From Coprothermobacter sp. (lineage in GTDB: Bacteria > Coprothermobacterota > Coprothermobacteria > Coprothermobacterales > Coprothermobacteraceae): a DNA stretch of 45,964 nt. This document shows, piece by piece, positions 41,702 to 45,964 of this stretch (within the stretch, counting starts at the first letter, position 1; each line of letters begins with the position of its first letter). Where the stretch lies: NCBI GenBank assembly GCA_012842545.1, contig DUSQ01000062.1, forward strand, positions 1 to 45,964. The letters are read 5' to 3'. The notes beneath the pieces are model-generated. The model saw only the letters and a list, made by a program, of their open reading frames with translations. It searched no databases and had not been told where the DNA came from. Position numbers and translations under genes: made by a program.

Positions 41702-42750
41702 TGAATAAAGGACTGTACCTACACATCCCTTTTTGCTACGAAAAATGTCCTTTTTGTGATTATTACAGCATTTCCCATGCTCCGGAGGAATGGTTGGACA
41801 AATTTACTGCTGTTATAGTGTCTCAGCTTGAAGATGTTCCAACAGAGCTGGATACGCTTTACGTTGGTGGCGGAACCCCTTTGGCTTTAGGGAAGTCCAG
41901 GTGGGAGAAAATACTGCCAGATCTGCCTAAAGCAAGGGAAAGAACCATTGAGCTGAATCCAGAAGATGTTAAGAAGGAGAATTTTCCCTTACTGGAGAAG
42001 TTCACGCGTCTCTCGGTGGGAGTCCAATCCTTTTCGGAGTCAGTGCTTAGAACACTGCAGCGTGAAAAACTTGATTATGGAAAACTTTTAGACTTACTGG
42101 GGAAATGGGATGTTAATGTGGATTTAATGGTGGGCATACCAGGTCAGACACGTGAGGAAGTACTGCGTGATTTAGTCTCACTGGTTGCGCTCGGTGTACC
42201 CCACATTTCTGTCTACCCGTTGGAAGTGCATAAGGGAACACCATTTTGGTCGCGTTACAGCGACTGGGAATGGGATGATGCTGATTTGCTGCTCATGGTG
42301 GAGAAGTTTCTTACAGAACATGGCTATGAGCATTACGAGATTTCAAACTACGCCAGACCTGGTCATCAGTGTCTCCACAACAAGATCTACTGGCATGACG
42401 AGGAATACTACGCTTTAGGCCCTTCAGCATCTGGTTACGTTAACGGTGTAAGGTACAAATGGGTCTCAAATCTAAGACTTTATGTGGAAGGGGCAAAGTT
42501 TGGTGAACCCAACTACGAGGAGTACATGGTCTTATCCTGGGAAGAACAGCTTTCCGAGTATGCCATAATGAACCTACGGCTTTTAAATGAGGGCATCAGA
42601 AGAACGGAAGTGGAAAAGCGGTTTGGCGAGAGTGCCTGGAATCTACTTCTTAAGCAAGCTGAAGGTAATGACTTCCTGAACATCGAACTGGACAAAATCA
42701 CGGTTAAAAACTGGCTATTCTTTAATAGGGCTGCAGAGGCTTTTGTGTAA
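41701..42750 (+). CDS. hemW: HemW-type radical SAM protein (heme chaperone)
   Basis: 349 residues, slightly short against ~380. The radical SAM motif is C12-x-x-x-C16-x-x-C19 (CYEKCPFCDYY), with LYVGGGTPLAL, SVGVQSF and DLMVGIPGQT following. lepA-hemW is a conserved adjacent pair. True coproporphyrinogen oxidase HemN has extra N-terminal residues and a further Cys that are absent here, so HemW is the better call. The C-terminal part (HEDEYYALGPSASGY-like) is normal. Translation start overlaps lepA. Confidence 0.92.
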   Translation: MNKGLYLHIPFCYEKCPFCDYYSISHAPEEWLDKFTAVIVSQLEDVPTELDTLYVGGGTPLALGKSRWEKILPDLPKARERTIELNPEDVKKENFPLLEKFTRLSVGVQSFSESVLRTLQREKLDYGKLLDLLGKWDVNVDLMVGIPGQTREEVLRDLVSLVALGVPHISVYPLEVHKGTPFWSRYSDWEWDDADLLLMVEKFLTEHGYEHYEISNYARPGHQCLHNKIYWHDEEYYALGPSASGYVNGVRYKWVSNLRLYVEGAKFGEPNYEEYMVLSWEEQLSEYAIMNLRLLNEGIRRTEVEKRFGESAWNLLLKQAEGNDFLNIELDKITVKNWLFFNRAAEAFV

Positions 42751-42778
42751 CGAACTTACAGCGCGAAAACCCTTCTTT

Positions 42779-43663
42779 CTACTTGATGAGCTCCGCACGC
42801 AGCAGAATGTCTTCAACTTTGGAAGGGTCATCGGTTAGCAAAGGCGGCCTACAAGGAAGATTTACGGGAAGTTGAAACCACTGTGCAGCGGCTTTGATGG
42901 CGCCCGCGAATGAGTCGCAGCGGCTGTATACCATGCTAAAAACAGCTATCTGCTTTGCGAACCCTGCAAAGGCTTCCATATCTCCTTGCTCGTGGGCCCT
43001 CATGAGTGCCAAGTACACCGAGGGAATTACATTAGCCCCAGCCACTATGCCTCCATCTCCTCCCAGCAGTAAATTTGTGGGCAGATAGTGGTCAAAACCC
43101 ACTAGTACGGAAAAAGATGGATATGCTTCTTTAATAGTAAGGATGTCCAGCAAATAAGTGAGGCTGTCTCTGGTCACCTTTATACCTGTTGCTAGCCCTT
43201 CCTTAGCGAGTCTTTCTACCAGTGTACGCGGCAGGGGGTTTCCAGTAGCACCGGGGATGTCGTAAAGGATCAAAGGAAGTCGGCTCGCTTCTGAAATAGC
43301 TCTAAAGTGGTTGTACATGGCTTCTTCGTTAAATGCGCCGTAGTAAGGAGGAGCAGCAACTACGGCATCAAAATTCATGTCCTGAGCTATTCTTGCCAAT
43401 TTCACTGAGTGTGCAGTGCTGTTACTGGTTACTCCTGTAAGCAATGCGGCGGGAGTATCTTCCAATTCCTCTGCCACTAATCTCATTATCTGTATCTGTT
43501 CGTCAGGCGACATGGAAAAGAACTCGGAAGTCGATGCGTTAACGAAGATGCCATTTACTCCTTGGCTTAGCAAATACTGTATATGGGCTCTCATGCTCTG
43601 GAAATCCAGTGAAAAATCTTCGTTAAACGAGCTCACTAACGGTACTATGATACCCCTTAACAT
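42779..43663 (-). CDS. Dihydrodipicolinate synthase/KDG aldolase family protein
   Basis: 294 residues from ATG 43663, 9 nt after AGGAGGTG (43680-43673); an in-frame upstream ATG at 43693 lies before that site. The DapA family barrel is marked by the Schiff-base Lys162 (ATGIKVTRDS) and Tyr134 (LYDIPGAT). The usual GTTGE pyruvate-carboxylate motif is NASTSEF here, which differs from biosynthetic DapA. It may instead be a 2-keto-3-deoxy-sugar acid or N-acetylneuraminate-type aldolase. No lysine genes are adjacent. It is divergent from the molybdopterin enzyme. Confidence 0.85.
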   Translation of the reverse strand: MLRGIIVPLVSSFNEDFSLDFQSMRAHIQYLLSQGVNGIFVNASTSEFFSMSPDEQIQIMRLVAEELEDTPAALLTGVTSNSTAHSVKLARIAQDMNFDAVVAAPPYYGAFNEEAMYNHFRAISEASRLPLILYDIPGATGNPLPRTLVERLAKEGLATGIKVTRDSLTYLLDILTIKEAYPSFSVLVGFDHYLPTNLLLGGDGGIVAGANVIPSVYLALMRAHEQGDMEAFAGFAKQIAVFSMVYSRCDSFAGAIKAAAQWFQLPVNLPCRPPLLTDDPSKVEDILLRAELIK

Positions 43664-43768
43664 GTCAGTCAACACCTCCTGATTTATTTCCATTGTAATA
43701 CCGCTTTAAGTTTATGCAAACATGCTTGAGATTAAATAATAGCGAGAACAATTGCTCACAACGTAATC

Positions 43769-43796
43769 TTGCCGCGTGTGGTCTTTTTGTTATCAT
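43769..43796 (+). promoter_or_regulatory. Promoter of the molybdopterin oxidoreductase gene
   Basis: TTGCCG (43769-43774) and TATCAT (43791-43796) are 16 nt apart and end 7 nt before ATG 43804, with no Shine-Dalgarno site between. Of the candidate leaderless promoters here this one has the best -35. Confidence 0.55.
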
Positions 43797-43815
43797 ATGT
43801 GATATGAGTTATCAC
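43791..43815. promoter_or_regulatory. Alternating TATCA/TGATA half-sites over the -10 and start codon
   Basis: TATCA (43791-43795), GTGATA (43799-43804) and TATCAC (43810-43815) form two overlapping inverted repeats. The second, GTGATA-N5-TATCAC, is perfect. Placed across the -10 and the first codons, this is the position of a repressor operator. Part of it is also coding sequence (Met-Ser-Tyr-His), so chance is possible. Confidence 0.4.
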
Positions 43816-45588
43816 GTTTGTCCGCGAGATTGCTATGACTCGTGTGGCATGATTCTTCAAGATGGAAAACTGGTAGGCGCCCCCAACCATCCTTTTACTT
43901 CAGGATTCACTTGCGGCAAAGCAGCTCTGAGTTTGAGGCAAGTGAATGATCCAGCGCGGATAAAAACAGCTTTGGTGAGGACCAAGAAAGGATTTGAAAA
44001 GATTTCTATTGAAAAGGCACTATCTATTGCAGCTGAAAAGCTTTCACGAAGAAAAGTTTACCGCATCGATTATTCAGGGCACATGGGACTGCTTTCTAGA
44101 TTTTTCCACCAGCGTCTTTTTAGAGAACTTGGAGCACCTGAGGTAACTTGGGATATTTGTTCAACTGCTGGTGATGTGGCGTTAATGGATGGTATTGCAT
44201 CGGTATGGGGATCAGACATTGATGCAATAAAAGACAGCGATTTTGTGATCATTTGGGGAGCCAATGTGGCGTATTCGTCCGTTCATGCTTACACCTGGGC
44301 GAAACAAACTGGGGAAGTTTTTGTCGTGGATCCAGTAAAAACATCAACAGCAGAATCATTCATTCATGTTCCTGTGAAGCCCGGCGGTGACGTGGCGTTA
44401 GCACTGCAAATACTAAAGGAACTGAAGCTTATGGGGTACGAGGTGCCATTGTCTCTTGACAATGGCGAAAACTTGGAGAAGATATCAGGTGTTAGCTCTG
44501 AGACGGCTTATCAATTAGCATCCAAGCTTGCAAATAGTAGGCGACCATTCGTCTTTATTGGCTATGGATTTCAGCGTCAATGGAACGGTGCCATGGCGGT
44601 ACGGCTCATAGCCTCCATTCTTGGGGTGGTGCATCAGTCGGATCGTTTTTACTATGACAGGCCCTATCAGGGCCTTGACGTTGATTATGTAAGGCTTAAA
44701 GGCCAAAAACCCAACAAAGAAACTGTAAGTTGGACGTTGTTAAGCGAGCAGCTAAAAGGTGTGACGGGTGCCACGTTTTTTGTTTTAAATGCCAATCCCC
44801 TAAATACTCTTCCGGGTCGCCGGCAGCTTATTGAAACATTCAAAGACAGCAGTAATTATGTCATCGTGCACGACCTGTTTATGACAGAATCAGCACAAGC
44901 AGCGGATTTGGTTTTGCCAGCCCAGCATTATCTGGAGTTTGAGGATGTGGTTGCCTCTTACGGTCACAAGTACCTGGCGTTCAATGAAAAAGGGCTGGAG
45001 CCTCCTCTGGATGCCATGAGTAACATGGAACTTGCCAGGGAATTGGCGCGTCAATTAGAGCTAGATAAAGCTGAACTATATGAAACTGACAGAGAACTTG
45101 TAAACGGTGCTCTGAAAAACTTGGGCATTGATTATGAGTTCATGAAGGAGCACAAAGTTTACAAACTTCCTGATCCAGCCAAACCCGGCCGCGTAAACTG
45201 GCCAAAAATGGACCAGATCAGAAGTTCCCTTTGTAGGTCAGCAGAAGGAGATTATATCCTACTGACTCCTGTGGCAAGGCTAAGAATTCACAGTCAGTAT
45301 GATAATGTGCTTAGGGCAATGCCGTTACTGGAGATAAATACTGAAGATGCGCAAAAGTTGTTCATAAGAGACAAAGACCAGGTTAACATAAGAAATAAAA
45401 GGGGATCACTTAAGGTTGAGTGCAGAGTTACTGACAGAGTGCCATCTGGTGTTTTACGTTTGGAGCATGGTTTTTGGACTGACGTAGAGGAGCCGAACGT
45501 AAATGATATGGTGGAACCTACTCTGCAGCAGTATGGTGGGGGATCTCAGATTATGTGGACTTTTGTGGATATTGAGAAAGGAGAATAG
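43804..45588 (+). CDS. Molybdopterin-dependent oxidoreductase, catalytic subunit (DMSO reductase superfamily)
   Basis: 594 residues from ATG 43804 (SYHVCPRDCYDSC); the longer frame to 43714 has no ribosome site and unlike sequence. [4Fe-4S] cysteines are C6-x3-C10-x3-C14 and one in FTCGKAA. Molybdopterin-binding regions follow: DFVIIWGANVAYSS, VDPVKTSTAE, HVPVKPGGDVALALQIL, DLVLPAQHYLEFEDVV, and a C-terminal MopB_CT-type domain with LLTPVARLRIHSQYDN and VNIRNKRGSLKVE. Substrate is not evident; formate or a sulfur/arsenic compound are options. No partner subunit or pterin-synthesis genes adjoin it; a GH13-like gene follows by 3 nt. Confidence 0.87.
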   Translation: MSYHVCPRDCYDSCGMILQDGKLVGAPNHPFTSGFTCGKAALSLRQVNDPARIKTALVRTKKGFEKISIEKALSIAAEKLSRRKVYRIDYSGHMGLLSRFFHQRLFRELGAPEVTWDICSTAGDVALMDGIASVWGSDIDAIKDSDFVIIWGANVAYSSVHAYTWAKQTGEVFVVDPVKTSTAESFIHVPVKPGGDVALALQILKELKLMGYEVPLSLDNGENLEKISGVSSETAYQLASKLANSRRPFVFIGYGFQRQWNGAMAVRLIASILGVVHQSDRFYYDRPYQGLDVDYVRLKGQKPNKETVSWTLLSEQLKGVTGATFFVLNANPLNTLPGRRQLIETFKDSSNYVIVHDLFMTESAQAADLVLPAQHYLEFEDVVASYGHKYLAFNEKGLEPPLDAMSNMELARELARQLELDKAELYETDRELVNGALKNLGIDYEFMKEHKVYKLPDPAKPGRVNWPKMDQIRSSLCRSAEGDYILLTPVARLRIHSQYDNVLRAMPLLEINTEDAQKLFIRDKDQVNIRNKRGSLKVECRVTDRVPSGVLRLEHGFWTDVEEPNVNDMVEPTLQQYGGGSQIMWTFVDIEKGE

Positions 45589-45591
45589 GGC

Positions 45592-45964
45592 GTGTATTTG
45601 GAGAAAGTGAAAGCTCAGCTGGAGAACAAAAGGGCGGGGGTTAATTACCACTTACCAAGACATTGGATGCCTTGTGGTTACAAGGGGCGTGTCTCTTTTG
45701 ACGGGGTAAGGTTTAGAGTGGATCCATATGAGTTCTTTGGTGAGATGCTCGATGGCCTTGATGCATACAGCTTTTCCAGAAAGTCGGACAGCATTTATGT
45801 TGCTTTTCCAAGAAGTACCAGTGCCTACAACCACAAGGGGTTTGGTCTGTTTGAACCTGATGATCCATTGGGATATAGAGAATCTGGTACATTCCTAAAA
45901 ATGATGGCTGTTGCTTTGCACGCTAAGCGGATGCACTTCGATACCATGTACTTACTACCAGTAA
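45592..45964 (+). CDS. GH13-like glycosidase or glucanotransferase, N-terminal fragment (3' truncated by window edge)
   Basis: The frame from GTG 45592, 8 nt after AAAGGAG (45577-45583), stays open through the right edge, giving 124 residues. The segment GTFLKMMAVALHAKRMHFD, then TMYLLPV, matches the first beta-strand/alpha-helix region of alpha-amylase family barrels (consensus Gv.tiyLlPi). Before it lie NYHLPRHWMPCGY and FPRSTSAYNHKGFG, an N-terminal region of the same family. The catalytic Asp/Glu would be beyond the window, so activity cannot be judged. It is 3 nt from the molybdoenzyme gene and probably co-transcribed with it. Confidence 0.65.
   Translation, partial: MYLEKVKAQLENKRAGVNYHLPRHWMPCGYKGRVSFDGVRFRVDPYEFFGEMLDGLDAYSFSRKSDSIYVAFPRSTSAYNHKGFGLFEPDDPLGYRESGTFLKMMAVALHAKRMHFDTMYLLPV

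Noticed and set aside
1..45964. CRISPR arrays, insertion sequences, prophage genes, tRNA or rRNA
   Set aside because: I found no regularly spaced repeats, transposase or integrase motifs, or cloverleaf/rRNA-like sequence on either strand; this negative is from reading and not from a search.

Overview
This 46 kb window is a densely packed bacterial chromosome segment of roughly mid-40s GC. It has no tRNA, rRNA, CRISPR array, prophage or insertion sequence that I can see, and no gene-free stretch longer than about 260 bp. The gene set points to an anaerobic, amino-acid- and peptide-fermenting, probably thermophilic bacterium: four-subunit 2-oxoacid:ferredoxin oxidoreductase, superoxide reductase plus a ferritin-like protein, M32 thermostable carboxypeptidase, threonine dehydrogenase, a multi-component dye-linked amino acid dehydrogenase, and a peptidoglycan wall built with PBP1A. 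The mixture resembles Coprothermobacter or a related deep-branching fermenter. That placement is an inference from gene content, not the result of a search.

Layout. 1-2.2 kb: 3' end of alanine racemase, exonuclease III, and a reverse-strand YibE/F membrane protein. 2.3-7.5 kb: a NYN-domain protein with a membrane-anchored NTF2-like partner, then ribosomal protein S1, an HD-domain protein and RecF in one unit. 7.6-13.1 kb: lytic transglycosylase, UvrC, a secreted stalk-domain protein, a PfkB sugar kinase and a MoaD-like protein lacking the usual GG end. 13.2-15.5 kb: a helical protein of unknown function converging on the superoxide reductase/ferritin-like pair. 15.5-18.7 kb: a 33-residue membrane peptide and a MacAB-type export system. 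18.9-22.9 kb: a five-gene flavoprotein/iron-sulfur amino acid dehydrogenase cluster followed by a thioredoxin-like lipoprotein. 23-28.8 kb: an unknown reverse-strand gene divergent from an M23 peptidase, then carboxypeptidase M32, converging on PBP1A. 28.9-33 kb: tyrS and porGDAB. 33-37.5 kb: endonuclease III-like glycosylase, aminotransferase, dihydrolipoamide dehydrogenase and threonine dehydrogenase. 37.6-42.8 kb: the conserved remA-gmk-rpoZ-coaBC set extended by lepA and hemW. 42.8-46 kb: a DapA-family aldolase divergent from a molybdopterin oxidoreductase, and the start of a GH13-like enzyme running off the window.

Metabolically, the aminotransferase, amino acid dehydrogenase complex, threonine dehydrogenase and carboxypeptidase would feed amino acid carbon to 2-oxoacids, which the Por complex oxidises with ferredoxin as acceptor. 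SOR and the ferritin-like protein would cope with oxygen exposure.

The most striking pattern is in translation signals. Most operon-internal genes have strong GGAGG sites. Eight genes that begin a transcription unit instead have no Shine-Dalgarno sequence and carry a -10-like hexamer only 6-11 nt upstream of the start codon, which suggests leaderless mRNAs. In one case two divergent genes share a 17-bp intergenic region. Other unusual points are an HD-domain gene that appears to use a CTG or ATA start, a MoaD-like protein without diglycine, and a divergent RecF.
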